A stretch of 27,513 nt of DNA from Candidatus Pacearchaeota archaeon (lineage in GTDB: Archaea; Nanobdellota; Nanobdellia; Pacearchaeales; GW2011-AR1): positions 1 through 27,513 of the forward strand of contig NZCB01000039.1 in assembly GCA_002688165.1 (NCBI GenBank), written 5' to 3'. Made by a program: the position numbers and the translations under genes. The notes under the pieces were generated by a model. The model saw only the letters and a list, made by a program, of their open reading frames with translations, searched no databases and was not told the DNA's origin. This document shows, in pieces, positions 1-7,036 of this stretch. Position 1 is the stretch's first letter. Each line of letters begins with the position of its first letter.

Positions 1-443
1 CGAAGAAAAAAGGGATTAATGTTAATATTGTTATTTTAATTATAGTTGTTGTTTTAGTAATTGTGTTAGTCTGGGGAGTATTTTATAAGGCTCCTGTTGA
101 ATCTGGTGAAGGGGAGTTGGCGCAGATGGGTCCTGGCAGTGGGATGCCTGTCAGAGGAGTTGGCGGAGAGGGTGGGATGCCTGGCAGTGGGTGCACATGC
201 GAATGCATAAAAGAAAATAAACAATTTCCGAATATCCCAAACCAAAAATTATGTAAGAAAGTTAATGAAGAAACAAAGACATGTGATACTTATGATTTTG
301 AAATAACTGCTAAAAATTTTAATGAATGTTCTAAATCTGAAGGGGGAAAATGTGATGGATCCCAAGCAGGAGAACCTCTTCCCAAAGGAGGAAATAGTTG
401 GAGAAAGACATCTGGAAAATATGCAAATTGCAAGTATTCTTAA
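1..443 (+). CDS. Membrane-anchored Cys-rich extracellular protein, 5' partial
   Basis: The frame stays open to the left edge: reading from base 3 gives a Lys-rich start (KKKGIN) and then about 20 Ile/Val/Leu residues, a clear membrane segment. The GTG at 63 would cut this helix in half, so the true start most likely lies left of the window. After the helix comes a Gly/Met/Pro-rich linker (bases 115-200) and a polar domain of about 80 residues with eight cysteines, three of them in GCTCEC. This fits an N-terminal anchor carrying a small disulfide-bonded or metal-binding domain outside the cell. I do not recognise the domain. The next gene is convergent, 18 nt away. A cleaved pilin-type signal is possible (KKG before the helix) but not supported by other pilin features. 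Confidence 0.6.
   Translation, partial: KKKGINVNIVILIIVVVLVIVLVWGVFYKAPVESGEGELAQMGPGSGMPVRGVGGEGGMPGSGCTCECIKENKQFPNIPNQKLCKKVNEETKTCDTYDFEITAKNFNECSKSEGGKCDGSQAGEPLPKGGNSWRKTSGKYANCKYS
132..191 (+). repeat. Interleaved short direct repeats in linker-coding DNA
   Basis: CCTGGCAGTGGG occurs at 132-143 and 180-191, and GTGGGATGCCTG at 139-150 and 172-183. The two motifs overlap each other in reversed order, so they encode alternating GPGSGMP and GGMPGSG-type linker units. The stretch is much richer in G+C than its surroundings, which suggests local duplication of a flexible linker. Confidence 0.75.
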
Positions 444-449
444 AAGCCA

Positions 450-456
450 TTTTTTT
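450..456 (+). terminator. Oligo-T run after the first gene
   Basis: Seven T residues follow the stop codon of the plus-strand gene by 6 nt, in the gap before a convergent gene. Archaeal intrinsic termination uses such T runs without needing a hairpin. The position is right, but the local A+T richness makes this weak evidence. Confidence 0.35.
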
Positions 457-461
457 AATCT

Positions 462-1265
462 TCAACCAACTTTCTTCAAAAAATCATTATAACTTAAAGC
501 ACCATGTTCGGTGATTATTTTTTTAATATATTTTTTAGGTACAAACTCAAAACTGGGATTCTTTATTTTAATATTCTTTGGGGCTTTGTCCCAAATCTCG
601 TTTAGTTTCCTTGTTTCCATGGGAACTTTATTTTTTGAGTATTTCCAGGAATCGGCTATAATGTAAAGGGGTATCTTATTTATCATTGCAAGTTTGGCTA
701 TGGCTCCGCTTCCTACTTTGTTTACAATTCCATTTCTTGTTAGGGCGTCGGCTCCAATGAATATTTTATTGACTTTCTTTGTTTTTTGTTTTTCGGAAAG
801 TGCGATGTCCATTGCAGAATCAATGAACATAGTTACCTTGATGTTTGCATTTTTTAATTCTCTAGCGGTTTTTCTTCCTTGGAATAAAGGCCTGGTTTCA
901 GTATTGTAAACTTGGAAACTTTTGCCTTTCTTTTTTGCATAAATTAATGAGTGGCTTACATTTGTAGAATGGCAATGAGTGTAGATAATATCTTTGCTTT
1001 TAATTAATTTTAAAGTATGTTTATTGATTTTATCCTGAGCTACTTGGAAATGGTTTAGAATTCTTTCAATAGGTTGTTCTTCTGCTAGATCCAATACATT
1101 TTGAAGCATAGGTTCTGTAGGTCTTAGAGATAGAAGTTTTTTCTTAGAAGCTTTTGTGGGTTTTAGTTGATAAGCCCTTAATCCTGCCTTGGCTACATTT
1201 CTAGCTCCCTGGATTTTTATAGATTTGATGTCTTTACAAATTTGATTAAAGGTCTCTTTTTTCAT
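462..1265 (-). CDS. Ribose-1,5-bisphosphate isomerase-like protein (eIF-2B family)
   Basis: Likely converts ribose 1,5-bisphosphate to ribulose 1,5-bisphosphate, the step between AMP phosphorylase and type III RuBisCO in the archaeal nucleoside-degradation route. The 267 residues carry family blocks in order: IKIQGARNVA (17-26), RPTEPM (48-53), THCHSTN (96-102), TETRPLFQGR (122-131), GADAL (171-175) and KVGSGAIA (183-190). Cys98 and Asp173 sit at the positions of the catalytic Cys and Asp of the isomerase and MtnA relatives. It is shorter than the usual 310-330 residues, mainly at the N-terminus. It lies 16 nt after the acyl-CoA synthetase alpha gene, but a TATA-like box just upstream suggests an extra promoter. 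No RuBisCO or AMP phosphorylase is in the window, so another sugar-phosphate or aIF2B-like role cannot be excluded. Confidence 0.82.
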   Translation of the reverse strand: MKKETFNQICKDIKSIKIQGARNVAKAGLRAYQLKPTKASKKKLLSLRPTEPMLQNVLDLAEEQPIERILNHFQVAQDKINKHTLKLIKSKDIIYTHCHSTNVSHSLIYAKKKGKSFQVYNTETRPLFQGRKTARELKNANIKVTMFIDSAMDIALSEKQKTKKVNKIFIGADALTRNGIVNKVGSGAIAKLAMINKIPLYIIADSWKYSKNKVPMETRKLNEIWDKAPKNIKIKNPSFEFVPKKYIKKIITEHGALSYNDFLKKVG

Positions 1266-1281
1266 ATTGGTAATAAGTTAG

Positions 1282-2475
1282 TTAGTTATAAAAATGTAAT
1301 GTATTGGTAACTTGGATTTTATTCTTTTTTAGATAATTAGTTGCATTTTTTACAGATTTATCTCCTAAGAGACAAACAGTAATATTTGATTTGGAGTTTT
1401 GTTTTTTGAAATTAGTTATTATATAAGCAATGTTATCAATGTCTGTCATTTTCTGAGGTGTTGCAATAATTAGTAGGTTATCATTTTTATGTTTGTTTAA
1501 TTCTTTTTTGTAATCTGATGATGTTGCAGTTCCTAATAAATCGATTAGTTTTGTTTTTATTCCTCTTTCTGTTAGATAGTCTGTTGCTAATGCCCCTGCA
1601 CCTCCTGCATTTGTTATTATTGTTGTTTTTTTAATATTTATTTTAAGTCTTTTTGATTTTATTTTTTTCTTGCTTGCTTTTTGCAAGGCCTCTTCTATGC
1701 TATCACATAATATTATGTTGGTTTGTTTAAACATGCCTTTGTAGATTTCATAATTGGTGGCTAGACTTCCAGTATGACTAATTGCTGCTTTACTTCCAGA
1801 GAGAGTCTTTCCAGATTTTATTGCATAAATAGGTTTTTTGCACTTCTTGGTTATTTCTATGAATTTCTTTCCATCAGATATCTTTTCTATATAAAGAATA
1901 ATTGATTTTGTATTTCTATCTTTTCTAAGATAATCTAAAAAATCCGCAAATCCTAATCCTATTGGGTTTCCTAAACTTACAAATTTACTATAGCCCATAT
2001 CTAAATCACTAATATAAGACCATAGAGCTCCTGATTGAGAGATGAAGCTGATGTTTCCTTTCTTTGGTTGTTGGTTAGAGAAGGTTGTGTCTAACTTAAT
2101 ATAAGGATTGCTAATTCCAAAACAATTAGGCCCTATGAATTTTATATCATATTTCTTAGTTATTGCTAATATCTTTTTTTCTAATTCTACATTTCCTATT
2201 TCAGAGAATCCGGCAGTTATGATAATTACACTTTTAATTTTCTTTTTGCCACATTGTTCTAATACCTTTGGAACAAATTTAGCAGGAATAGCAATTATTG
2301 CTAAGTCAATTTTTGATTTATAATCTAAAACAGTTTTGTATTCTAGTTTTGGATTTATTGGAACTAAAGTTCCTTTAAATGTTTGGAGCTTTTCCATTAA
2401 GATACCTCCAACCTTTTCTGGATGAGTTGATGCGCCTATGACTGCAATTGTTTTTGGATTGAAAAAAGATTTCAT
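1282..2475 (-). CDS. acdA: ADP-forming acyl-CoA synthetase, alpha subunit
   Basis: Catalyses acyl-CoA + ADP + Pi to acid + CoA + ATP together with the beta subunit, giving substrate-level ATP. The 397 residues show an N-terminal CoA-binding Rossmann domain (AVIGAS, 11-16; GPNCFG, 115-120), a ligase-type domain beginning near FISQSGAL (144-151), and SHTGSLA (233-239), whose His234 matches the phosphorylated active-site His of archaeal enzymes. NAGGAGALATDY (289-300) marks the third domain. Archaeal alpha subunits are usually about 450-460 residues, so this one is short at the C-terminus, yet the core is intact. It overlaps the beta gene by 4 nt, so the two are translationally coupled. The acyl substrate (acetyl, branched or aryl) cannot be read from the sequence. 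Confidence 0.92.
   Translation of the reverse strand: MKSFFNPKTIAVIGASTHPEKVGGILMEKLQTFKGTLVPINPKLEYKTVLDYKSKIDLAIIAIPAKFVPKVLEQCGKKKIKSVIIITAGFSEIGNVELEKKILAITKKYDIKFIGPNCFGISNPYIKLDTTFSNQQPKKGNISFISQSGALWSYISDLDMGYSKFVSLGNPIGLGFADFLDYLRKDRNTKSIILYIEKISDGKKFIEITKKCKKPIYAIKSGKTLSGSKAAISHTGSLATNYEIYKGMFKQTNIILCDSIEEALQKASKKKIKSKRLKINIKKTTIITNAGGAGALATDYLTERGIKTKLIDLLGTATSSDYKKELNKHKNDNLLIIATPQKMTDIDNIAYIITNFKKQNSKSNITVCLLGDKSVKNATNYLKKNKIQVTNTLHFYN
1287..1295 (-). promoter_or_regulatory. TATA-like box for the isomerase gene
   Basis: On the minus strand ATTTTTATA is centred about 26 nt before the ATG ending at 1265, the spacing seen for leaderless genes elsewhere here. It lies inside the 3' end of the upstream gene, which suggests internal transcription initiation in the operon. 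Confidence 0.45.
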
Positions 2476-3059
2476 TTAATAATCCTAGCATCTACAATAG
2501 TTGCCTTATCTTTAGTTAGAATTATTGGATTGATGTCTAGTTCTTGGATGTTTTTATCTTTTAGAGCTAGTTTGTTTAGTTTTAGAAGATTGTTTATTAT
2601 TGCTTGTTTATTATTAATTTTTATTTTAAGATCTTTAATCATTTGTTCAGCATCTTTTTGATTTATTGGAATTATTCTAAATGTAATGTCCTTTATTTTT
2701 TCTACATCAGTTCCTCCTTTTCCTAGAAGGATTGAAAGTCCAAAATCTTCAGTAGATTTTAATCCTAAGATTAATTCTTGCCCTTTAATTTGTTCTTGAA
2801 TGATGGTTCCTTGGAAGCCTTTAAGTTTTGATAGTTTGTTGAAAGAGTGTTCTGCTTGAGATAGATTTTTTATGTTTAAGATGATCCCATTTGCCTTATT
2901 TTTATGAATAATTTTCTTTGAATATACTTTCATTACCCATGGAAATGATAATTTTATATTCCTAAGTTGAGATTTATTTTTTATAAAATTTCTATTGACT
3001 ACTGAGAACTGATTTTTTTCTAGAAAGTCTTCAGCCTCTTTTTCTAGAATGATTTTCAT
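2472..3059 (-). CDS. acdB: ADP-forming acyl-CoA synthetase, beta subunit (ATP-grasp)
   Basis: Nucleotide-binding partner of the alpha subunit. It accepts the phosphoryl group from the alpha-subunit histidine and passes it to ADP. In 195 residues it shows the ATP-grasp_5 signs: PWVMKVYSKKIIHK (40-53), IIQEQIKGQELILG (86-99), a Gly-rich loop FGLSILLGKGGTDVE (106-120) and ELDINPIIL (173-181). Known beta subunits are about 230 residues, so this is a compact version with the recognisable blocks kept. The gene overlaps both the flavodoxin gene before it and the alpha gene after it by 4 nt (ATGA), which favours equal production of the subunits. Confidence 0.9.
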   Translation of the reverse strand: MKIILEKEAEDFLEKNQFSVVNRNFIKNKSQLRNIKLSFPWVMKVYSKKIIHKNKANGIILNIKNLSQAEHSFNKLSKLKGFQGTIIQEQIKGQELILGLKSTEDFGLSILLGKGGTDVEKIKDITFRIIPINQKDAEQMIKDLKIKINNKQAIINNLLKLNKLALKDKNIQELDINPIILTKDKATIVDARIIK

Positions 3060-3508
3060 CTTAATTTTCTGCAGAAATTTTTTATTATTTTTCTGTGTTC
3101 TCCAAGTTGGATTTGTCTATCTTGAAGTTCTAAAATCGCTTTTGGTTTTTTTGAAAGCTTTTCCATTTGATATGCTGCGTCTTCTGCGGCAGCTGCGAAA
3201 GTTATGAAGAAAGCTGTTTTCTTGAATTTATTTTGTTTAAGATAAGTTTTTACTGCAGGTGCAATTCCATCCCATATAGGAGTTCCAATAATAACTATAT
3301 CGTAATCTGATGGATTATAGGTTGTTGGTAGGATCTTAGTCGGAGTTCTTAATTCTTCATCAAATGCTCCTCCCTGCCAAATTTTTAGATGGCCTCTAGG
3401 TTTAGTATCTTTAATTATTTCTAAATCTGCCTTCATAAATTTAGAAATCATTCTAGCAGTTTTTTCAGTATGTCCTTGTAATGAATAGAATGCAACAAGT
3501 GTTTTCAT
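3056..3508 (-). CDS. Flavodoxin-like FMN protein
   Basis: Probable small FMN electron carrier in the cytoplasm. The 150 residues begin with the flavodoxin strand and phosphate loop (AFYSLQGHTEKTA, 6-18; GHT replaces the more usual GNT) and carry YDIVIIGTPIWDG (69-81), the typical strand and flavin-contact loop. Family members of this length include short-chain flavodoxins and flavodoxin-domain quinone or azo reductases. It is embedded between the oxidoreductase beta gene and the acyl-CoA synthetase beta gene with 4-nt overlaps on both sides, which makes the oxidoreductase its likely electron donor. No ferredoxin-like subunit is encoded in the operon, so this protein may take that role. That part is inference. 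Confidence 0.85.
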   Translation of the reverse strand: MKTLVAFYSLQGHTEKTARMISKFMKADLEIIKDTKPRGHLKIWQGGAFDEELRTPTKILPTTYNPSDYDIVIIGTPIWDGIAPAVKTYLKQNKFKKTAFFITFAAAAEDAAYQMEKLSKKPKAILELQDRQIQLGEHRKIIKNFCRKLR

Positions 3509-4362
3509 TTTTTTAAGTCCTTCCAGGTTTTTTTCTGTTTTACTAATTTATTTAAAATTGGCCATTCTTCATTTAGTGAGTTTCTATGTTTCTGATAAAA
3601 AATTCCCAAAGGAATTTTATCACTTACCTTGTTATAATTAAATTCTTGGGCAAATTTTAAGGCCATCTTCATATCTCTATGTTTATCTAGCAGTTTGTAC
3701 ATTTTATTATCTCTGTCATTAACTTCTAAATTGAAAACAACACAATCTTGAATTACTTCAACGAATGAGAATCCTTTATGTTTTATAGCACGTTCTATAA
3801 TTTTTTGTGTATGTGTTTCATCTCTTGCATTGCATCTTGCAACAAAACTCGCGCCTGCAGATAATGCTAAATGAATTGGATTGAGAGGTTGATTAAATTC
3901 TCCCAAAGGTTCTGCTTTTGTTTTATATCCTACTTGGCTTGTAGGGGTAGCTTGTCCAGTTGTTAAAGAAAAAGCTTGATTATCGTGAACAATAAGAGTT
4001 ATATCTGGATTGAATCTACAAGCATGAATAAAATGTGCCATTCCTTCGGAATAGGTATCTCCATCTCCTGCGAATGCTATTACATTTAAATTTGGATTCC
4101 CTAATTTGATTCCTATCGCAGTGGGTATTGGGCGTCCATGTAATCCATAAATTCCAGAAATATTTAGATAATCAAATATTTTTCCGTGACAGCCTACTCC
4201 TGCAGACATTGCAAAGTTTTCTTTTTTATAACCTTGTTTTATTAATGATAAAATTGCACGTCTTGAAGCCTCTAAGATCATGTGATCTGGGCATCCTGGA
4301 CACCAAGTTGAGTGTTTTATTGTTCTTAATGATACTCCGGGTTTTTCTGGATTTTTTGTCAT
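3505..4362 (-). CDS. 2-oxoacid:ferredoxin oxidoreductase, beta subunit
   Basis: Carries thiamine diphosphate and one [4Fe-4S] cluster. With the gamma-alpha subunit it oxidatively decarboxylates a 2-oxoacid to acyl-CoA. The 285 residues contain STWCPGC (18-24), GVGCHGKI (55-62), the ThDP and Mg motif AFAGDGDTYSEG (96-107) with HDNQ (126-129), and DCVVFN (206-211). Cys21, Cys24, Cys58 and Cys207 match the four cluster ligands of two-subunit archaeal OFORs. The extra 8-Cys ferredoxin subunit of four-subunit enzymes is absent. It overlaps the gamma-alpha gene and the flavodoxin gene by 4 nt each. Pyruvate versus 2-oxoglutarate or broader specificity cannot be settled from these motifs. Confidence 0.93.
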   Translation of the reverse strand: MTKNPEKPGVSLRTIKHSTWCPGCPDHMILEASRRAILSLIKQGYKKENFAMSAGVGCHGKIFDYLNISGIYGLHGRPIPTAIGIKLGNPNLNVIAFAGDGDTYSEGMAHFIHACRFNPDITLIVHDNQAFSLTTGQATPTSQVGYKTKAEPLGEFNQPLNPIHLALSAGASFVARCNARDETHTQKIIERAIKHKGFSFVEVIQDCVVFNLEVNDRDNKMYKLLDKHRDMKMALKFAQEFNYNKVSDKIPLGIFYQKHRNSLNEEWPILNKLVKQKKTWKDLKK

Positions 4363-5879
4363 ATTTTCAATAATTCCTTTTTTAATTCATCAGACCTAAA
4401 TGGCCTTCCATCATATTTTAAAATTCTATTTTTTATTGAGATTCCTGTTTTTTCTCTGATTAATCTTCCTAATTGGCCAGTTAGATTGCTTTCAACTAAA
4501 ATAACATTTTTTGCTTTTTGTATTTCATTTTTTATTTTGTCGGACATGGGTTTGAGATAAATAGCTTGTAAGAATTTGAAATCTTCTCCCTTAATTGCAT
4601 CAAGAATTGCTCCCTTTGTTGAACCCCATCCAATGATTAGATTTTTACTATCCTTTTTACCATGGATCTTTATCATTTCAAAATTTTTGCAGCCATTTCT
4701 TATTTGCTCATATCTTTCAATCCTAGCATCCCCATTTTTTATTGCAAATTCTGCAGACTCAGTTGTAAGTCCGTAATCATCTTGTTCGTAACTTGACGAT
4801 TTAATAATAGAATCTCCTGGAAGCTTTCTTGTAATATTAATTTTTAGAGGTCTTTTTGGTTTTTTATCTGTTGAAAATTCTGATTCTGCAACATGTTTAT
4901 CAGATAATAGGATAGATAGGCATTTGAATTTTTCTGATAGATACATAAGTTCATTAGTTATTTCAATTGATTCTAGAGGATCTCCGGGACTGGCTACAAT
5001 TCTTGGAAATTCTCCATGTCCTGCTCTTAATGCAATGTCTAAATCTCCCTGCATATTATAGGTTGGAATTCCTGTTCCAGGTCCAACTCTTGATGCTAGA
5101 TAAACAACTAAAGGTATCTCAGATATTCCTTGTAAGCTGAGCCCTTCACTCATTAAATCAAATCCTCCTCCAGAAGTTCCAACCATAACTTTCGCCCCAG
5201 AGAAACTTGCCCCCAAGGCCATATTTACTGCAGCAATTTCACCTTCTGGTTGGAATGTCATAAAATTGTGTTCTAATTGTTTTGCTGCAAGTTCATGTAA
5301 TACTCCTGTTGCAGGAGTCATAGGATATGCAAAGTATAAATCAATTTTAGAATTAATTGCCCCAATTGCCACTGCCTGAGATCCACTCATTAAAGATAAA
5401 TGATTATTAATTTTTTTAAAATTATATTTATTGGATTGAGAATTATATCCAGTAGTTGCTGCAATTAGGGCTTGTTTGTTATCAGAAGATAAACTCCTTT
5501 TAACTTCTGATAAAAGTATTTTTAAAGGAATTCCTAGAACTTTGGTTAGGGCGCCTGAAAGAGCAATATTTAGATTCAATCCAAATTTTAGAAAATCTTT
5601 ATAGTCAATGATTACTCCATTTTTTTTAATCTCGTTCTTATGTATTTGCTTTGTTAATTCGTCAAGTGCTATCATAATATCTATCTTAGATTCGTGGCTA
5701 GAAATATTTTTATCGGAAATTGATAACACGTTGAAATTATGCCCGCCCCTTATTATTGAAGGATAGTCCCTATAATTGAAGGTAAAATAACCTTGGTTTA
5801 TTAATATCTTGGAAACTATTCCAGAAACTTTGTTAATGCCTTGCCCAGCCTTTCCACCTATTAGAATATTTAATCTCAT
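4359..5879 (-). CDS. 2-oxoacid:ferredoxin oxidoreductase, fused gamma-alpha subunit
   Basis: First gene of the operon and partner of the beta subunit. The 506 residues hold a gamma domain (about 1-150, with GGKAGQGINK at 8-17 and YPSIIRGGHN at 39-48) joined to an alpha domain that begins near SGSQAVAIGA (165-174). YPMTP (185-189) corresponds to the YPITP substrate-recognition motif of archaeal two-subunit OFORs, followed by QPEGEIAAVN (210-219) and the TSGGGFDLMSEG loop (235-246). It is shorter than the crenarchaeal a-subunit (about 600-630 residues) but has all recognisable blocks. The start is supported by a G-rich stretch (AGGGGTAA) and a TATA-like box upstream. Its promoter region is shared with the divergent SpoIIM-family gene. 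Confidence 0.92.
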   Translation of the reverse strand: MRLNILIGGKAGQGINKVSGIVSKILINQGYFTFNYRDYPSIIRGGHNFNVLSISDKNISSHESKIDIMIALDELTKQIHKNEIKKNGVIIDYKDFLKFGLNLNIALSGALTKVLGIPLKILLSEVKRSLSSDNKQALIAATTGYNSQSNKYNFKKINNHLSLMSGSQAVAIGAINSKIDLYFAYPMTPATGVLHELAAKQLEHNFMTFQPEGEIAAVNMALGASFSGAKVMVGTSGGGFDLMSEGLSLQGISEIPLVVYLASRVGPGTGIPTYNMQGDLDIALRAGHGEFPRIVASPGDPLESIEITNELMYLSEKFKCLSILLSDKHVAESEFSTDKKPKRPLKINITRKLPGDSIIKSSSYEQDDYGLTTESAEFAIKNGDARIERYEQIRNGCKNFEMIKIHGKKDSKNLIIGWGSTKGAILDAIKGEDFKFLQAIYLKPMSDKIKNEIQKAKNVILVESNLTGQLGRLIREKTGISIKNRILKYDGRPFRSDELKKELLKI

Positions 5880-5897
5880 TTTTTACCCCTTTTTTAT

Positions 5898-5909
5898 CCA
5901 TATAATAAG
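5898..5909 (-). promoter_or_regulatory. TATA-like box for the energy operon
   Basis: CTTATTATATGG on the minus strand is centred about 25 nt before the gamma-alpha start codon. The 90-nt divergent gap is A+T-rich throughout, so other TATA placements are possible. Confidence 0.45.
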
Positions 5910-5927
5910 AAAAATCACTATAAAAAT

Positions 5928-5939
5928 ATATTTAAAAGG
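5928..5939 (+). promoter_or_regulatory. BRE/TATA-like box for the SpoIIM-family gene
   Basis: ATATTTAAAAGG is centred about 35 nt before the ATG at 5970. That predicts a short leader of about 10 nt which would carry the GGTGAT ribosome-binding site. Confidence 0.5.
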
Positions 5940-5958
5940 ATTAGTATATACCTATTTG

Positions 5959-5966
5959 AAGGTGAT
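5959..5966 (+). promoter_or_regulatory. Shine-Dalgarno site GAAGGTGAT
   Basis: GGTGAT, complementary to the 16S rRNA 3' end, lies 3 nt before the ATG at 5970 and fixes that start. It is one of only two clear ribosome-binding sites seen here at the head of a transcription unit. Most others look leaderless. Confidence 0.6.
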
Positions 5967-5969
5967 ACT

Positions 5970-6830
5970 ATGTTTGAGATGTTGATTAATCCAGTGAAGG
6001 CTGAAAAGAGGCCCTGGGAAATGTTTTTTATAGGAGCATTTTATGCTACCCTATCTTTGTTCTTAACTCAATGGATATTTTCTGGAGATCCAGTTTTATC
6101 TAAATATACAGGAATGTTGATTGTAACATTTTGTGTGATGTTTACTATCCCCTTTTTATATTTTGCAATAAAATATGAGGAAGAAAAAGATTTGCAAAAT
6201 ATAGGATTTATGAGACTATTAGAAGAACATGGCAAAGCACTTACTTATTTGATGTTTTTATTTTTAGGATTTATAGTTGCCTTTAGTTTTTGGTATATTG
6301 TATTTGAAGATGGCAATGAGAATTTTAGGGCTCAAATTGAGACATATTGTTTGATTAATAGGCCTACTAATTTTGAACAATGTATTTCAGATTATGGAAT
6401 TGGGCATGATTCTGGAACTACTGGATATGCGTCTGCTACAAATAAAATTGTTAGTATCTTTGTAAATAATATTTATGTTTTAATATTTACACTAATATTT
6501 TCTCTGATTTTTGGTGCGGGAGCTATATTTGTGTTAGCATGGAATGCAAGTGTCATAGCTGCTGCTATAGGAATTTTTTCTAAAAATAGTTTGGCTAATT
6601 TGCCATTAGGATTAGCAAGATATATGATACATGGATTGCCAGAAATTGCTAGCTATTTTGCAGGAGCTCTAGCTGGAGGAATTATTAGTATTGCTGTAAT
6701 TAAACATGATTTGAAGTCTGATAAGTTCTGGACGATTTTGCAGGATTCATTGAATCTAATTATCCTTGCAGTAGTATTATTATTTATTGCTGCATTGATT
6801 GAGGTCTTCATAACTCCTGCATTGTTTTAA
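5970..6830 (+). CDS. SpoIIM/DUF95-family integral membrane protein
   Basis: A 286-residue multi-spanning membrane protein with about six hydrophobic segments (near 20-40, 47-67, 92-112, 165-198, 222-246 and 258-282). Between the third and fourth lies a polar loop with two cysteines (CLINRP and QCISDY), probably outside the cell. The block HGLPEIASYFAGALAGG (at about 223-239) is the hallmark of the SpoIIM family, which is common in archaea and whose biochemical role there is unknown. In Bacillus the namesake works in septal peptidoglycan remodelling, which does not transfer to archaea. The gene starts a two-gene unit with a zinc-ribbon microprotein 1 nt downstream. Confidence 0.85.
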   Translation: MFEMLINPVKAEKRPWEMFFIGAFYATLSLFLTQWIFSGDPVLSKYTGMLIVTFCVMFTIPFLYFAIKYEEEKDLQNIGFMRLLEEHGKALTYLMFLFLGFIVAFSFWYIVFEDGNENFRAQIETYCLINRPTNFEQCISDYGIGHDSGTTGYASATNKIVSIFVNNIYVLIFTLIFSLIFGAGAIFVLAWNASVIAAAIGIFSKNSLANLPLGLARYMIHGLPEIASYFAGALAGGIISIAVIKHDLKSDKFWTILQDSLNLIILAVVLLFIAALIEVFITPALF

Positions 6831-6831
6831 T

Positions 6832-6975
6832 ATGAAATACGTATGTAAAAATTGTAACTATAACTTTCACTCAGAAGGTGCTGAAGAATGTAAGTTTTGT
6901 GGCATGGGAAGTGTTGAAGAACAAAAGTCTGCTGGAGAGTTAATTGATGAAATGGGTAGATTATTTGGAAGTTAA
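6832..6975 (+). CDS. 47-residue zinc-ribbon microprotein
   Basis: A short gene that begins 1 nt after the SpoIIM-family stop codon and encodes 47 residues. It has CKNC at 5-8 and CKFC at 20-23, i.e. CX2C-X11-CX2C, a rubredoxin-like or rubrerythrin-type zinc ribbon, followed by an acidic helical tail with SAGELIDEMGRLFG (33-46). The spacing and coupling to the membrane protein suggest co-translation and possibly a cytoplasmic partner or regulator. Iron instead of zinc in the knuckles is possible. No function is known to me. Confidence 0.75.
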   Translation: MKYVCKNCNYNFHSEGAEECKFCGMGSVEEQKSAGELIDEMGRLFGS

Positions 6976-7006
6976 TATCATAAAGATATAGAATGATTGG
7001 ACATAA

Positions 7007-7016
7007 CTTTAAAAAG
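7007..7016 (+). promoter_or_regulatory. TATA-like box for aglB
   Basis: CTTTAAAAAG is centred 25 nt before the ATG at 7037, which predicts a leaderless transcript starting at or next to that ATG. This supports the first ATG over the one ten codons later. Confidence 0.6.
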
Positions 7017-7036
7017 ATTCTAGAATAGATATTTTC

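Noticed and set aside
3..60. Archaeal type IV pilin signal in the first gene
   Set aside because: KKG before a hydrophobic stretch is suggestive, but the start codon is outside the window and no QXSXEY-like motif follows, so a plain anchor is the simpler reading.
1272..1288. GTTA tandem repeat (three copies) before the isomerase gene
   Set aside because: Only three units in an A+T-rich spacer; no sign of a longer array or of phase-variable coding.
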